A stretch of DNA of 64,000 bases from Aquimarina pacifica (GTDB lineage: Bacteria > Bacteroidota > Bacteroidia > Flavobacteriales > Flavobacteriaceae), in assembly GCF_000520955.1 (NCBI RefSeq), contig NZ_JACC01000008.1:1-64000 (forward strand). Direction: 5' to 3'. The notes under the pieces are model-generated. The model had not been told where the DNA came from and ran no database searches. It saw only the letters and a list, made by a program, of their open reading frames with translations. The position numbers and the translations under genes are program-made. Positions 8,309 through 18,912 of the stretch are shown here, piece after piece (position 1 is the stretch's first letter; each line of letters opens with the position of its first letter).

Positions 8309-9421
8309 TTACTTCAATGGTATTTTATGTTTTACTAATTTTTCAATTTCATCTACTATATCAGCAGTGGCATTTGGCAAAGCCAATGCCTTTATACCAA
8401 TAGACAACTTGTTTCTAAATTCTTCTGATACTATTATTTTAGAAACTACATCCTCAAATTGTTCTTCGAGCTGGTTTTCTTTTATTAAGACCGCACCGTG
8501 CTTATCTGCAATTGACAAAGCATTTTTAGTCTGGTGATCTTCTGCTACATTGGGAGAAGGTATAAATATCGTTGGTTTCCCTATTACACATAATTCTGAA
8601 ACCGAACTTGCTCCTGCCCTGGATATAATTATATCAGCAGCAGCATAAGCTAAATCCATTGTATCCAAAAATTGATGCACCTGTACATAGTCCTGTTTAG
8701 AATATTTTGCATACTCATCGTAGTATAACTTACCACATTGCCAAATAATCTGAATATCTTTTTCCTGAAAAAAAGAGAGCTCTTTTTCTATCAATTGATT
8801 CACTCTTCTGGCCCCCAAACTTCCTCCTAATATTAAAATCGTTTTTTTATCTGCCTCCAAACCAAATTTAGTGATAGCCTGCTCACGCTTACCTTCAATT
8901 TTCAAAACATCCTGACGAATAGGATTTCCAGTTTTAATAATTTTCTCTTTCGGAAAAAATCGTTGCATACCATCATAAGCTACACATATCTTATCAGCCC
9001 CTTTTGACAGCCATTTATTGGTGATCCCCGGAAAAGAGTTTTGCTCTTGAATTACAGTAGGAATCTTTTTCATATTTGCAGCTTTTAGTAACGGACCGCT
9101 TGCAAATCCCCCTGTACCAATAACAATATCAGGGTTAAAACTTCTTAGAATTTTCATAGACCTTAAAAGACTACTTATTAGCTTTACAGGAAATAAAAGG
9201 TTGCTCAAAGTTAATTTGCGCTGAATCCCACTAATCCATAACCCTTCAATTTTATATCCCGCCTGGGGTACTTTTTGCATTTCCATTCGATCCTTTGCCC
9301 CTACAAATAAAATAGTAGCATTAGCATACCTATCACTAATCTCATTAGCAATGGCTATTGCAGGATAAATATGTCCTCCTGTTCCTCCTCCTGATATGAT
9401 AACTTTTATACCTTTACTCAT
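8309..9421 (-). CDS. murG: UDP-GlcNAc:lipid I N-acetylglucosaminyltransferase MurG
   Basis: Membrane-associated GT-B glycosyltransferase that makes lipid II from lipid I. The N-terminal glycine loop [16 protein letters not shown] (residues 10-25), the donor-site motif [12 protein letters not shown] and the motif [16 protein letters not shown] stretch ([14 protein letters not shown]) are all visible. Length 370 is normal. It overlaps ftsW by four bases (ATGA), indicating coupled translation inside the dcw operon. Confidence 0.97.
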   Translation of the reverse strand: MSKGIKVIISGGGTGGHIYPAIAIANEISDRYANATILFVGAKDRMEMQKVPQAGYKIEGLWISGIQRKLTLSNLLFPVKLISSLLRSMKILRSFNPDIVIGTGGFASGPLLKAANMKKIPTVIQEQNSFPGITNKWLSKGADKICVAYDGMQRFFPKEKIIKTGNPIRQDVLKIEGKREQAITKFGLEADKKTILILGGSLGARRVNQLIEKELSFFQEKDIQIIWQCGKLYYDEYAKYSKQDYVQVHQFLDTMDLAYAAADIIISRAGASSVSELCVIGKPTIFIPSPNVAEDHQTKNALSIADKHGAVLIKENQLEEQFEDVVSKIIVSEEFRNKLSIGIKALALPNATADIVDEIEKLVKHKIPLK

Positions 9422-10629
9422 AAAACCTCGCTCAAAACTTCTAAAGGGTCTTGTTCATTTTCATTTATTTCTTTCTCACTTTTTCTTTCTATAATAGCTT
9501 GTCTTTTGCTACTCACACTTAACACAATACCAATAGCCAAACAGGTCATCCAAATTGACGTACCTCCACTACTTATAAGAGGCAATGTTTGTCCCGTAAC
9601 CGGAAACAACTCTACCGCTACAGCCATATTAATTAATGCCTGAAATACAATAGGAAGCCCTACTCCAATCACCAAAAGCTTACCAAAAACATCTTCACTC
9701 TTATGGGCAGAAATCACTAATCTAAATAGCAACAACAAATACAACAACATTAAAAAGACAGCTCCTACAAACCCCCATTCTTCAATAATAATAGCATAGA
9801 TAAAATCTGAGGATGATTGTGGTAAAAAATTACGCTGTACACTTTTTCCCGGACCCGTTCCTATTATACCTCCTCTAGCAATTGCAATTTTGGCCCTTTC
9901 GATCTGGTAATCTTCTTGTGTTTCTTTATCATCTGTAAAGTTCTCTATCCTACTTACCCAAGTATCTACCCTATTAGGAAACACCCCAGGAAAAGCTTTT
10001 GCAAACAGAATAAAAAAGGTAAGAATTAAGATTCCTGATCCTAGAATCACAGCGATGTATTTCATAGGATATCCCCCTAAAAAAACCAACATAATAACCA
10101 TCGAAAACATCATTGCTGCCGTAGAAAAGTTAGCAGGTAATATGAGCATCAATATCAGAAATACAGGTGCCCAAAGAGGCAATAGGGTTTCTTTGAACGA
10201 GATTACTTTATCTTTTATTTTTGACAGATATCTGGCCACATAAGCCATTAGCACAACAGCAGCCAAGGTTGATGTCTGAAATGTCACTCCCACAAATGGT
10301 ACTCGAATCCATCTACTGGCATTTGCACCTTCTATTGTTGTATTTTGAGCCATTGTAACTAACAACAATATTAAAACCACCGGAATCATAATAATAGACA
10401 ACCCCTTAAAATAATGATATGGTATTTTATGCACACCATACATGATCAAAAACCCTAAAACTAAATGTGCGAAGTGCTTTACCAAAAAGACAAAAGTATT
10501 TCCATCACCGTATAAATACGCTAAGTTACTACTAGCACTATATACAGGTAAAAATGAAAACAAAGCTAATAGTGCCGCTACAGCCCAAATCACCTTATCT
10601 CCTTTTATATTTTCTAAAACTTTTGTCAT
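9418..10629 (-). CDS. ftsW: Lipid II polymerase FtsW (SEDS family)
   Basis: Polytopic inner-membrane SEDS glycosyltransferase that polymerises lipid II at the septum with FtsI. About ten hydrophobic segments can be traced. The C-terminal part has the SEDS hallmark stretches [12 protein letters not shown] and [16 protein letters not shown]. Length is 403 residues. It lies between murD and murG; the 37-bp space from murD suggests the same transcript. Confidence 0.96.
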   Translation of the reverse strand: MTKVLENIKGDKVIWAVAALLALFSFLPVYSASSNLAYLYGDGNTFVFLVKHFAHLVLGFLIMYGVHKIPYHYFKGLSIIMIPVVLILLLVTMAQNTTIEGANASRWIRVPFVGVTFQTSTLAAVVLMAYVARYLSKIKDKVISFKETLLPLWAPVFLILMLILPANFSTAAMMFSMVIMLVFLGGYPMKYIAVILGSGILILTFFILFAKAFPGVFPNRVDTWVSRIENFTDDKETQEDYQIERAKIAIARGGIIGTGPGKSVQRNFLPQSSSDFIYAIIIEEWGFVGAVFLMLLYLLLLFRLVISAHKSEDVFGKLLVIGVGLPIVFQALINMAVAVELFPVTGQTLPLISSGGTSIWMTCLAIGIVLSVSSKRQAIIERKSEKEINENEQDPLEVLSEVL

Positions 10630-10666
10630 TTACAAATCTTATCTATTGCTTTATCGAGAGTAGCAA

Positions 10667-12019
10667 TTACAGCTCTCTCACCGCTTCTTTAAACTGTCTT
10701 CCTCTTTCTTCGTAGTTTTTAAATAAATCAAAACTAGCACATGCAGGAGAAAGCAATACATTCTCATTTCTTTCTGCAATCTTATATGCCATACCTACAG
10801 CTTCTTTCATTGACTGTGTCTCTAAAATCGTATCAATACAATTCCCAAAAGCATTCACTATTTTCGAATTATCAACTCCTAAGCAAATAATCGCCTTTAC
10901 TTTTTCGTTTACCAACGGATACAATTCGGTATAATCATTCCCTTTATCTACTCCCCCAACAATCCAAACCGTAGCCGTTTTCATAGCATCAAGAGCATAA
11001 AATGTTGCATTTACATTTGTGGCTTTAGAATCATTGATATATTGCACGTTATTTATTTTCAGCACGCTCTCTAATCTATGCTCTACTCCGTGAAAATTCT
11101 CTAAACTTTCTCGAATAGTTGCCTTTCTAATTTTCAGTAAATGCGACACCGTAGAGGCAGCCATCGCATTTTTTACATTATGGTTCCCCTTTAGTGCTAA
11201 GTTATCTGCAGACATGATTATTTCGTTGTTATCTATGGTTATTATTATATTATCTTCTTTTAAATATGCTCCGTTTTCTACCTTTTTTTTTAACGAAAAG
11301 GGTAGTAATCTTGATCGAATAGGGTGCTGCGTTAAGTACTCTGTTATGACAGCATCATCTGCATCATAAATAAAGTAATCATTAGGAGTTTGATTCATCG
11401 CAATCCTAAACTTTGATGCTATATACTTCTCAAATTTATACTCATACCGATCCAAATGATCGGGTGTTATATTAGTAAGAACGGCTATATGGGGAGCAAA
11501 ACTCCTTACCCCATCTAATTGAAAACTACTAAGTTCTAGTACGTATACCGGAGCATCTTTCTCTGCGACCTGCAATGCAAAACTGTCTCCAATATTACCC
11601 GCCATATTTACATCAAGCCCTCCTTCTCGCAACACATGATGCGTTAACATTGTAGTCGTTGTTTTTCCATTACTACCTGTGATACCGATAATTTGCGCAT
11701 TGGTATATCCAGCCGCAAATTCAATTTCAGAAACCACAGGAATATCTTGTTGCTTCAATTCCTTTACTATTGCCACAGTTTCTGGTATACCTGGACTCTT
11801 CATAACAACATCAGCATTCATAATTTTAGATGCTGTATGCTGTTGTTCTTCCCATTCGATTTCAGAATTTATAAGAACTTCTTTATATTGATTTGCTATT
11901 GCACCTTTATCAGACACAAATACATTAAATCCCTCTTTTTTTGCCAAAATAGCTGTCCCCACTCCACTTTCTCCTGCCCCTAAGACAACTAGTCTTTTTA
12001 TGTTTGTTTTAGTACTCAC
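10667..12019 (-). CDS. murD: UDP-N-acetylmuramoyl-L-alanine--D-glutamate ligase
   Basis: Cytoplasmic Mur ligase adding D-Glu. It has an N-terminal Rossmann LGAGESGVGTA (residues 13-23), the ATP loop GSNGKTTT (115-122), HRLE and NDSKATN in the central domain, and the C-terminal LSPACASFD typical of MurD. The reading frame opens with GTG at 12019; no in-frame ATG lies near. Length 450 is usual. It sits between mraY and ftsW. Confidence 0.97.
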   Translation of the reverse strand: MSTKTNIKRLVVLGAGESGVGTAILAKKEGFNVFVSDKGAIANQYKEVLINSEIEWEEQQHTASKIMNADVVMKSPGIPETVAIVKELKQQDIPVVSEIEFAAGYTNAQIIGITGSNGKTTTTMLTHHVLREGGLDVNMAGNIGDSFALQVAEKDAPVYVLELSSFQLDGVRSFAPHIAVLTNITPDHLDRYEYKFEKYIASKFRIAMNQTPNDYFIYDADDAVITEYLTQHPIRSRLLPFSLKKKVENGAYLKEDNIIITIDNNEIIMSADNLALKGNHNVKNAMAASTVSHLLKIRKATIRESLENFHGVEHRLESVLKINNVQYINDSKATNVNATFYALDAMKTATVWIVGGVDKGNDYTELYPLVNEKVKAIICLGVDNSKIVNAFGNCIDTILETQSMKEAVGMAYKIAERNENVLLSPACASFDLFKNYEERGRQFKEAVREL

Positions 12020-12068
12020 AATCTTTTATTATATCAACCTTCATTATCTATTCCTTTTGCAATAAAAC

Positions 12069-13298
12069 TCACCTTACTTTTAAAGTAATCACAGCAATTA
12101 TGGCTAGCAATATCCCTACAATCCAAAATCTTGCAACGATCTTACTCTCATGTATACCTTTCTTTTGATAATGATGATGCAAAGGAGACATCAGAAATAT
12201 CCTTCTACCTTCTCCATATTTTTTTCTTGTATATTTAAACCAACTTACTTGCATCATTACAGAAACCGTTTCAATAAAAAATATTCCGCATACAATAGGA
12301 ATCAAAAACTCTTTTCGTATTGCAATAGCTATGACCGCTATTATACCCCCAATAGTCAAACTACCTGTATCCCCCATAAACACTTGAGCCGGATATGTAT
12401 TATACCATAAAAAACCAACTAACGCCCCAGCAAAAGCAGTAATGTAAATCGTTATTTCACCCGAATTAGGGATATACATAACATTGAGATAATCAGAAAA
12501 AATTATATTTCCCGACACCCAAGCAAATAACGCCAAAGTCAATACCATTATAGCAGATGAGCCTGCTGCTAAACCATCAATTCCATCTGTAAGATTTGCC
12601 CCGTTAGATACAGCAGTAACTATAAAAATTACAATAGGAATAAAGATTAACCACGCGTATTTCTCTAGTTCAGGGCTAATCCAAGTTATCAAACTTGAAT
12701 AATCAAACTCATTATTTTTAAGGAATGGGATGGTAGTTTTTGTTGATTTTATAGCGGGATTAAAGTCAGAAGCATCTTCTGTCGCAGCCACTTCTTCTAT
12801 CATAGATTGGACTTTCTCTTCTTTGATAGTTATATCATCATGAAAGTACATCGTACACCCTACAATTACTCCTAATCCTATTTGACCGATCACCTTAAAC
12901 TTACCTGCTAATCCTTCTTTATTCTTTTTCTTAATTTTCAAATAATCATCTGTAAAACCAATAACCCCCATCCATAAAGTTGTAATAATCAACAGTATTA
13001 CATATATATTATCGAGCTTCGCAAATAACAGTACTGGAATTAAAGTTGACAGAATAATAATAACACCACCCATTGTCGGAGTACCTGCCTTCTCAGATTG
13101 CCCTTCTAGACCTAAATCACGAATACTTTCACCCATTTGCTTTCTTCTCAGAAAATCAATGATACGTTTCCCATAGATTGTGGATATCAATAACGAAACT
13201 ATAATAGCCAACGCAGCACGAAATGTTATAAATTGGAATAGCGTTGCTCCCGGGAACTGATAAACGCTTTCTAAATATTCGAATACATAGTATAACAT
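12069..13298 (-). CDS. mraY: Phospho-N-acetylmuramoyl-pentapeptide-transferase MraY
   Basis: Integral membrane enzyme that transfers phospho-MurNAc-pentapeptide to undecaprenyl phosphate, giving lipid I. The family motifs [24 protein letters not shown] and FMGDTGSL are present, as is the C-terminal [10 protein letters not shown]. At 409 residues it is longer than the E. coli enzyme (360) because of an insertion of about 60 residues after the fifth membrane segment ([16 protein letters not shown] region), a feature usual in Bacteroidota. Confidence 0.97.
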   Translation of the reverse strand: MLYYVFEYLESVYQFPGATLFQFITFRAALAIIVSLLISTIYGKRIIDFLRRKQMGESIRDLGLEGQSEKAGTPTMGGVIIILSTLIPVLLFAKLDNIYVILLIITTLWMGVIGFTDDYLKIKKKNKEGLAGKFKVIGQIGLGVIVGCTMYFHDDITIKEEKVQSMIEEVAATEDASDFNPAIKSTKTTIPFLKNNEFDYSSLITWISPELEKYAWLIFIPIVIFIVTAVSNGANLTDGIDGLAAGSSAIMVLTLALFAWVSGNIIFSDYLNVMYIPNSGEITIYITAFAGALVGFLWYNTYPAQVFMGDTGSLTIGGIIAVIAIAIRKEFLIPIVCGIFFIETVSVMMQVSWFKYTRKKYGEGRRIFLMSPLHHHYQKKGIHESKIVARFWIVGILLAIIAVITLKVR

Positions 13299-13343
13299 AA
13301 GTTACTTTTTATCCACCGCACTGTATTAAAGCACTATAGGGTT

Positions 13344-14807
13344 TTATTTATTTAATTTTTTCAATTCTTGTTTTACAATTTCGTAATCATCAAAATCAAT
13401 TCTTTCTCCATTAATTTCTTGATACGTTTCATGTCCTTTTCCTGCGATAAGTATAATATCATCTTTATCGGCCAACTGACAAGCTGTTTTAATTGCTTGT
13501 TTTCTATCTGTAATTGATAATGTTTTTTTATAATCTAAAGGCTCTACTCCTTTTTCTATATCTTCAATAATCTGTCCTGGATTCTCGGTCCTGGGATTAT
13601 CACTGGTAAAAATTGCTTTGTTACTTAGCTTAGCTGCAATATTACCCATCACAGGCCGCTTCATTTTATCCCTATCACCACCACAACCAACAACCGTAAT
13701 AAGGTTTTCGTTGTTTGTTCGAATATCGTTTATAGTTTCTAAGACATTTTTAAGAGCATCTGGTGTATGGGCATAATCTACTATTGCTGTAATCTTTGTT
13801 TCTGAAATAAGATACTGAAACCTGCCACTCACACTCTGCAAATCACTTAACAACTGAAGGGTTTCTAATGTCTCTAACCCTAGTAATTCTGCGGTCCCAA
13901 AAATTGCTAATAAATTATAGGCATTAAAACTCCCTATCAATTTCACCCATACTTCGTGATCATTAATCCTTAATAACAATCCTTCAAGACTACTTTCTAA
14001 AATTTGACCACGATAATCTGCGTAAGATTTTAACGCATAATCATATTTCTTTGCTTTTGTATTCTGAAGCATGAAAACTCCATTCTTATCATCTTTATTA
14101 ACTAAAGCGAATGCTTTTTTAGGTAGTTCATCAAAAAATAACTTCTTTACATCTCGATACTCCTTGAATGTATTATGATAATCAAGATGGTCATGAGATA
14201 AATTGGTAAAAATACCTCCTTCGAACACCAATCCCTTGGTCCTTTTTTGATGAATCCCATGTGAACTTACCTCCATAAAACAATACTCTACCCCCTTGTC
14301 ATTCATTTCTTTGAGATATGAATTAATAGTTAATGAATCTGGTGTAGTATGTGTTGTTTTATACTCTTTATCATCTACCAAAATCTTAACGGTAGACAAC
14401 AAACCTACTTTAAACCCTGCTTTCTTAAAAAGCTGATACAACAAGGTAGCTATCGTAGTTTTTCCGTTCGTTCCCGTTACCCCAACAAGTTTTAGATTTT
14501 CTGAGGGAGAATCATAATAATTGGATGCCATTACCGCTAATGCTGATTGCGCATCGACTACAGTTACATAGGTTACTCCTTCTACTTTTATATCTGGCAT
14601 TGTTTCGCAAATAATAGCGACAGCACCCTGATCAATAGCTTTTGATATAAAGTTATGCCCGTCAGAAGCCAATCCTTTTATCGCCACAAACAAATCATCA
14701 GAGACAACCTTCCTTGAATCAAATTGAATCGCATTGATCCCAATCATTGTATTACCAACCACTGCATCTATAGCTACTTTATACAAGATATCTTTTAGCT
14801 CTTTCAC
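13344..14807 (-). CDS. murE: UDP-MurNAc-tripeptide synthetase MurE
   Basis: Adds the third stem residue. The ATP loop TGTNGKTT is at residues 111-118, and the C-terminal domain carries DNPRTENP near residue 405. The DNPR motif marks enzymes that use meso-diaminopimelate, so a DAP-type peptidoglycan is inferred. Length 487 is normal. The start is GTG and overlaps the ftsI stop by four bases (GTGA), indicating translational coupling. Confidence 0.97.
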   Translation of the reverse strand: MKELKDILYKVAIDAVVGNTMIGINAIQFDSRKVVSDDLFVAIKGLASDGHNFISKAIDQGAVAIICETMPDIKVEGVTYVTVVDAQSALAVMASNYYDSPSENLKLVGVTGTNGKTTIATLLYQLFKKAGFKVGLLSTVKILVDDKEYKTTHTTPDSLTINSYLKEMNDKGVEYCFMEVSSHGIHQKRTKGLVFEGGIFTNLSHDHLDYHNTFKEYRDVKKLFFDELPKKAFALVNKDDKNGVFMLQNTKAKKYDYALKSYADYRGQILESSLEGLLLRINDHEVWVKLIGSFNAYNLLAIFGTAELLGLETLETLQLLSDLQSVSGRFQYLISETKITAIVDYAHTPDALKNVLETINDIRTNNENLITVVGCGGDRDKMKRPVMGNIAAKLSNKAIFTSDNPRTENPGQIIEDIEKGVEPLDYKKTLSITDRKQAIKTACQLADKDDIILIAGKGHETYQEINGERIDFDDYEIVKQELKKLNK

Positions 14808-16798
14808 GATAATTCTAATCTTATTGTTTGATCTATCTTTACTTTGGTTCCTGGTGCTACAGATTGTTTCGCCACGACACCAGAACCTATTAACTCTACC
14901 TTAAGGCCCATGTTCTCTAAAAGAGAGATAACATCCATTGCTGGCATACCTGTAACATTGGGCATAATCGTTTTATACTTCTGAGCATTTTGATAGTATT
15001 TATTATAACTATCAAGAACCTGCTTATTATCATTTACAGCGTAAGAAACCTCATCTATAACTGGTATGTCATTATATATTTTGGTAGCAACTGTTTTGAA
15101 AACCGGTGCCGCAACCGTATTTCCATAATATCCTTTTTCCTTATTTGGCTTATGAATAACTACAATACAAGAATAGATGGGTTTATCTGCAGGAAAGTAT
15201 CCTGCAAAAGAAGATATATACTCGCGTTCCTTATCTTTTCCGTAATTACCCCAGCATGTACCTGTCTTACCAGCAATCCCGAAATTATCTGTATGTATAT
15301 TATCTGCTGTTCCTCTTTTTACAACATTTTTCATCATCTCTTGTACAACTTTTGCAGTGTTTTTAGAGCAAATAGTAGGATTTAGAATTTCTTTATCAAA
15401 TCGTTCTCTAGTCTTATCCCAAGTTTTTACTTCTTTGATAAATCTGGGTTTTACCATTTCACCATCATTGGCAATTGCATTATAAAAAGCAAGAGTCTGC
15501 AAAGGAGTAATAGAAACTCCATATCCGTGAGCCATCCATGGCAACGTAGTACCATACCAATCATCATCTCCAGGGTATGGTATTTTAGGAACTCCCTCTC
15601 CTTTAATCGCCAAACCTAATGGCTCTCCTAACCCCATATTAATAAGTCGATCCACGAATTTTCTAGGATGATCCTTATATTTTTCGTCTATAATTTTAGC
15701 AAAAGCAGTATTAGAAGATAATTCAAAAGCCTTTGCTGCAGAAATTTTACCATATCCTCCCCACCTGGAATCTTTTACAATTCTATCATAAAATTTCACA
15801 CGTCCATTTTCGGTATCTACAATATAACTTGAATCAATCGCTCTATCTTCTAAAGCTGCAACCATTGTCATCAATTTAAACGTAGAACCCGGTTCATGAG
15901 ATTCGCCTACTGCATAATTAAGCTTCTCGTAGTATTTGCCTGATTTTGTACGTCCAAGATTAGAAATTGCTTTTATCTCTCCTGTTTTCGTTTCCATAAC
16001 CACAATGGTTCCATGTTCTGCTTCAAATTTCTCTAACTGAGCTAATAAGGCGTGGTGCGTAATATCCTGAATATTCACATCGATAGTCGAAACCACATCA
16101 TACCCATCTTGAGGCTCTACTTCGTTGGCATCACCTATTGGTTTCCATTGATTTTTAGCAATTTTTTGTTTCTTACGCTTCCCATCTTTCCCTCTCAAAA
16201 AAGCTCCATAAGCTCCCTCTAAACCTACTCGAGTATAATACCCCTGATCATCTCTTCTTTCATACCCAACAGTACGTTCTGCAATTTTACCAATAGGATG
16301 CTCTCTTACTGTACGTTGCTCTACAATCAGCCCTCCTCGATTTGCTCCGAACTCAAATAAAGGAAACTGCTTCACCCTCATATACTGAGAATATCCCAAA
16401 TTTCTACGAAGTAATAAATACCTATTCTTATTTGCTCTTGCAGTTCTTATAATCTTATCATAATAAGAAACCGGTTTTCCGAATTCTTTGGATAATGCCT
16501 CACAAAGAGGCTTAATGTATTTTCTAAAATCTTTGTCGGTAACGGTAAGTGCATCAAATCGTATATCATACTTAGGAACAGAAGTTGCTAACAAATTTCC
16601 TTTACTATCATATAAATTCCCTCTATTCGCCGGAATATCAAAAGTTTTAAAAACCCGCTCCTGTGCTTTTGCCCGATACATATCGCCCTCTACAAACTGT
16701 ATATTCACGAGTTTTACCAATACAACAACTGCAAAAACAAACATACATGCTGCTATAAAGTACAACCGGTTTAATATGTTTTTTTCTTTTATTGCCAA
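14804..16798 (-). CDS. ftsI: Septal transpeptidase FtsI (PBP with PASTA domain)
   Basis: Class B penicillin-binding protein that cross-links septal peptidoglycan. One N-terminal membrane anchor (about residues 12-30) is followed by a dimerisation domain, then the transpeptidase with STFK (near 304), SSN (near 362) and KTGT (near 511), all intact. The last 60 residues (TIMPNVTGMPAMDVIS..) form one PASTA domain, less usual for Gram-negative FtsI but common in this phylum. The start appears to be TTG; no in-frame ATG lies nearby, and the FtsL-like gene ends five bases upstream. Confidence 0.95.
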   Translation of the reverse strand: MAIKEKNILNRLYFIAACMFVFAVVVLVKLVNIQFVEGDMYRAKAQERVFKTFDIPANRGNLYDSKGNLLATSVPKYDIRFDALTVTDKDFRKYIKPLCEALSKEFGKPVSYYDKIIRTARANKNRYLLLRRNLGYSQYMRVKQFPLFEFGANRGGLIVEQRTVREHPIGKIAERTVGYERRDDQGYYTRVGLEGAYGAFLRGKDGKRKKQKIAKNQWKPIGDANEVEPQDGYDVVSTIDVNIQDITHHALLAQLEKFEAEHGTIVVMETKTGEIKAISNLGRTKSGKYYEKLNYAVGESHEPGSTFKLMTMVAALEDRAIDSSYIVDTENGRVKFYDRIVKDSRWGGYGKISAAKAFELSSNTAFAKIIDEKYKDHPRKFVDRLINMGLGEPLGLAIKGEGVPKIPYPGDDDWYGTTLPWMAHGYGVSITPLQTLAFYNAIANDGEMVKPRFIKEVKTWDKTRERFDKEILNPTICSKNTAKVVQEMMKNVVKRGTADNIHTDNFGIAGKTGTCWGNYGKDKEREYISSFAGYFPADKPIYSCIVVIHKPNKEKGYYGNTVAAPVFKTVATKIYNDIPVIDEVSYAVNDNKQVLDSYNKYYQNAQKYKTIMPNVTGMPAMDVISLLENMGLKVELIGSGVVAKQSVAPGTKVKIDQTIRLELS

Positions 16799-16803
16799 AC
16801 TGC

Positions 16804-17115
16804 TTAATTTTTTACAATTATTTTTCTCGGAGGTGTTGCTGGTCTCTTCAGCCCTTTTTGGGTCATCTTTTTTATTATTGAAGATTCCATTTTTAACCTC
16901 ATTAATTCTGTTTTACCATCTACAAATTGTGTTCTTAACTCTCTTACTTCATTATTCAATCTTGCAATATCATGCACCTTTTTCTCTGCATTATGAGAAC
17001 TTGCAATCATAATAATTGCCAAAAAAGATAGAAACAACAACATTCGCCAATTCTTCATTGCATCATCAGCAATTAGGAACTCTCCTTTTAGTATGTCATA
17101 AATCCTCTGTTTCAT
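16804..17115 (-). CDS. FtsL-like divisome protein
   Basis: A 103-residue bitopic protein: cytoplasmic N-terminus, one membrane segment at about residues 26-42 (MLLFLSFLAIIMIASS) and a short periplasmic coiled coil rich in heptad Leu/Val. Size, topology and place between rsmH and ftsI are those of FtsL; sequence alone would not identify it. It should form part of the FtsQ-FtsL-FtsB bridge that activates FtsW-FtsI. Confidence 0.85.
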   Translation of the reverse strand: MKQRIYDILKGEFLIADDAMKNWRMLLFLSFLAIIMIASSHNAEKKVHDIARLNNEVRELRTQFVDGKTELMRLKMESSIIKKMTQKGLKRPATPPRKIIVKN

Positions 17116-17148
17116 TGTACACTACACTACTATCTTTAGTATATCAAA

Positions 17149-18054
17149 TTATAGTTTCTGAGCTACTCTTAATTTTGCACTCCTTGCCCTATTATTCCTT
17201 TTTATTTCTTCATCATCAGGAACAATCAAACCATTTACTTTTTTGAATGGCACCGATATATTACCATACATATCTTTTTCGGGTTCCCCCTCAAACAACC
17301 CACTTCGTATAAATCGTTTTACCAAACGATCTTCTAAAGAATGATAGGATATGAAACTAATTCTCCCTCCTACATCCAACAAATCTGATGTTTGTAACAA
17401 AAACTCTTTAAGAACCTCTATCTCTTGATTTACCTCAATACGAATTGCCTGATAAATCTGAGCTAATATTTTATGCTCTCGATGTTTTGGCAAAAATGCA
17501 CTTAACACATCTTTTAATTCAACACTTGTTTTAAGTGGCTCATCCTTTCTTGCTCCTACAATTGCTCTTGCCAGCTTAGGAGCATTTCGCAACTCTCCAT
17601 ACTGCAAAAACATCTTTCTTAAATCAGACTCATCATATTCGTTAATCACATGATACGCTGATATTTTTTTACTCTGATCCATCCTCATATCCAGATCTGC
17701 TTCAAACCGTGTAGAAAACCCTCTGTCAGCAACATCAAACTGGTGTGAAGAAACTCCAAAATCCCCGAGAATACCATCAACTTTCTTGACTCCATAAAAT
17801 CTTAGAAACCGTTTAATGAATCTAAAGTTTTCATTGATCAATGTAAACCTTGAATCATCCAAAGCATTACTCAATGCATCTTTATCCTGATCAAAGGCGA
17901 ACAATTTACCTTCTGGCCCTAATCGTTTTAATATCTCTCTAGAATGTCCCCCTCCCCCAAAGGTCACATCAACATATATCCCATTTTTTTTAATCGCTAA
18001 TCCATCAACTGTTTCATTAAGCAAAACAGGATTATGATACTCCATCTGTTCCAT
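17149..18054 (-). CDS. rsmH: 16S rRNA (cytosine-1402-N4) methyltransferase RsmH
   Basis: SAM-dependent methyltransferase for C1402 in the ribosomal P site, formerly MraW. The opening YHNPVLLNETVDGL, the SAM loop DVTFGGGGHS (residues 29-38), FAFDQDKDA and DGILGDFGVSS are diagnostic. RISFISYHSLEDRLVK near residue 235 is the conserved C-terminal motif. Length 301 is normal. It follows mraZ after about 85 bases. Confidence 0.97.
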   Translation of the reverse strand: MEQMEYHNPVLLNETVDGLAIKKNGIYVDVTFGGGGHSREILKRLGPEGKLFAFDQDKDALSNALDDSRFTLINENFRFIKRFLRFYGVKKVDGILGDFGVSSHQFDVADRGFSTRFEADLDMRMDQSKKISAYHVINEYDESDLRKMFLQYGELRNAPKLARAIVGARKDEPLKTSVELKDVLSAFLPKHREHKILAQIYQAIRIEVNQEIEVLKEFLLQTSDLLDVGGRISFISYHSLEDRLVKRFIRSGLFEGEPEKDMYGNISVPFKKVNGLIVPDDEEIKRNNRARSAKLRVAQKL

Positions 18055-18138
18055 CTATATTCTTTTTTACGATCAATCGCGGCACTACTACGACATCTAT
18101 CTACAAACATTTATCACTTAACATGATTTTCTGTTGCA

Positions 18139-18609
18139 TCAATTTTCTGAATTCATCTCATCATCAAAACCCATTACCTCTTCTGCCAAATCCGCAAAAT
18201 CATCAGCCACATCATCAATTGCTTTTTCATACTGGTCCTTATCCCAAATTTCTATGATATTTACCGCTGATGACAGCACCAAATCCTTAGTTATTCCCGC
18301 AAAACCAATAAGATCTTTCGCAATCAAAAGACGACCTGCAGAATCAACTTCTACAACTTTGACTCCTGCAGTAAACCTCCTGATAAAGTCATTGTTTTTC
18401 TTTTTGAAACGATTGAGCTTATTCAATTTTTGCATTAACAAATTCCACTCTGCCATAGGATACAGCTCAAGACATGTTTGAAAAACTGATCTTTTTAACA
18501 CAAATCCATCTTGCAATACAGACGACAATTGCTTCTTAAAAGCAACAGGCATCATAAGACGCCCTTTTGCATCTGCCTTACATTCGTATGTGCCGATCAG
18601 ATTTACCAC
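18139..18609 (-). CDS. mraZ: Transcriptional regulator MraZ
   Basis: First gene of the dcw cluster and its regulator. It has two SpoVT/AbrB-type half-domains, each with the DxxGR signature: DAKGR at residues 13-17 and DSAGR at 89-93. MraZ rings bind direct repeats in their own promoter and repress the cluster. The start is GTG at 18609, chosen because MVNLIGTYECK matches the family opening and no ATG is near. The start codon itself lies in a GTGGTAAA motif that also occurs upstream (see 18602-18679). Confidence 0.96.
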   Translation of the reverse strand: MVNLIGTYECKADAKGRLMMPVAFKKQLSSVLQDGFVLKRSVFQTCLELYPMAEWNLLMQKLNKLNRFKKKNNDFIRRFTAGVKVVEVDSAGRLLIAKDLIGFAGITKDLVLSSAVNIIEIWDKDQYEKAIDDVADDFADLAEEVMGFDDEMNSEN

Positions 18610-18679
18610 TTTCTTTCCTTAAACGTTTAATTAGTCAAATATATTGAAAATATCTCCACCTTTTACCACAATTTACCAC
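18602..18679 (-). promoter_or_regulatory. mraZ promoter with 10-bp-phased MraZ-box repeats
   Basis: On the minus strand three tandem decamers begin GTGGTAAA (18679-18672), GTGGTAAA (18669-18662) and GTGGAGAT (18659-18652). A fourth GTGGTAAA (18609-18602) covers the start codon and lies exactly five periods further on. The -7 element TATATTTG (18643-18636) fits the Bacteroidota consensus. The three repeats cover the -33 region, so a bound MraZ ring would block the sigma factor. E. coli MraZ binds TGGG-type repeats of the same 10-bp period; the site assignment here is inference. Confidence 0.7.
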
Positions 18680-18878
18680 ATTGTTAATAAGTTATCTCCT
18701 ATATTAAGCACTTAGTCTCTACAAAAAATTCAAAATTTTGGATATCAAGACTCTACGGGAAGGCATGTAAATTCTTGACTTCTACCGATTCATAAGACAA
18801 TTAATAGACGTCAAAAAAAAATATGAAAAATCATTCTGTAGTATTAATAAAAAATCTCGAAACTAATTATGAAAATGC

Positions 18879-18886
18879 TATATTTG
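18879..18886 (+). promoter_or_regulatory. Candidate -7 promoter element (TATATTTG) for the alpha/beta hydrolase
   Basis: TATATTTG matches TAnnTTTG and lies 26 bp before the ATG at 18913. It supports that start over the longer frame beginning at 18823, which would run through the promoter. No convincing -33 TTG is seen. Confidence 0.45.
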
Positions 18887-18912
18887 CTTTTAATTCTTGT
18901 ATTAAAACATTA

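Noticed and set aside
14990..15385. Plus-strand frame of 131 codons inside ftsI
   Set aside because: Antisense shadow of the transpeptidase coding region with Ile/Cys-rich nonsense translation.
18823..18912. 30-residue N-terminal extension of the alpha/beta hydrolase
   Set aside because: It would cross a consensus -7 element and lacks any hydrolase motif; the ATG at 18913 is better supported.
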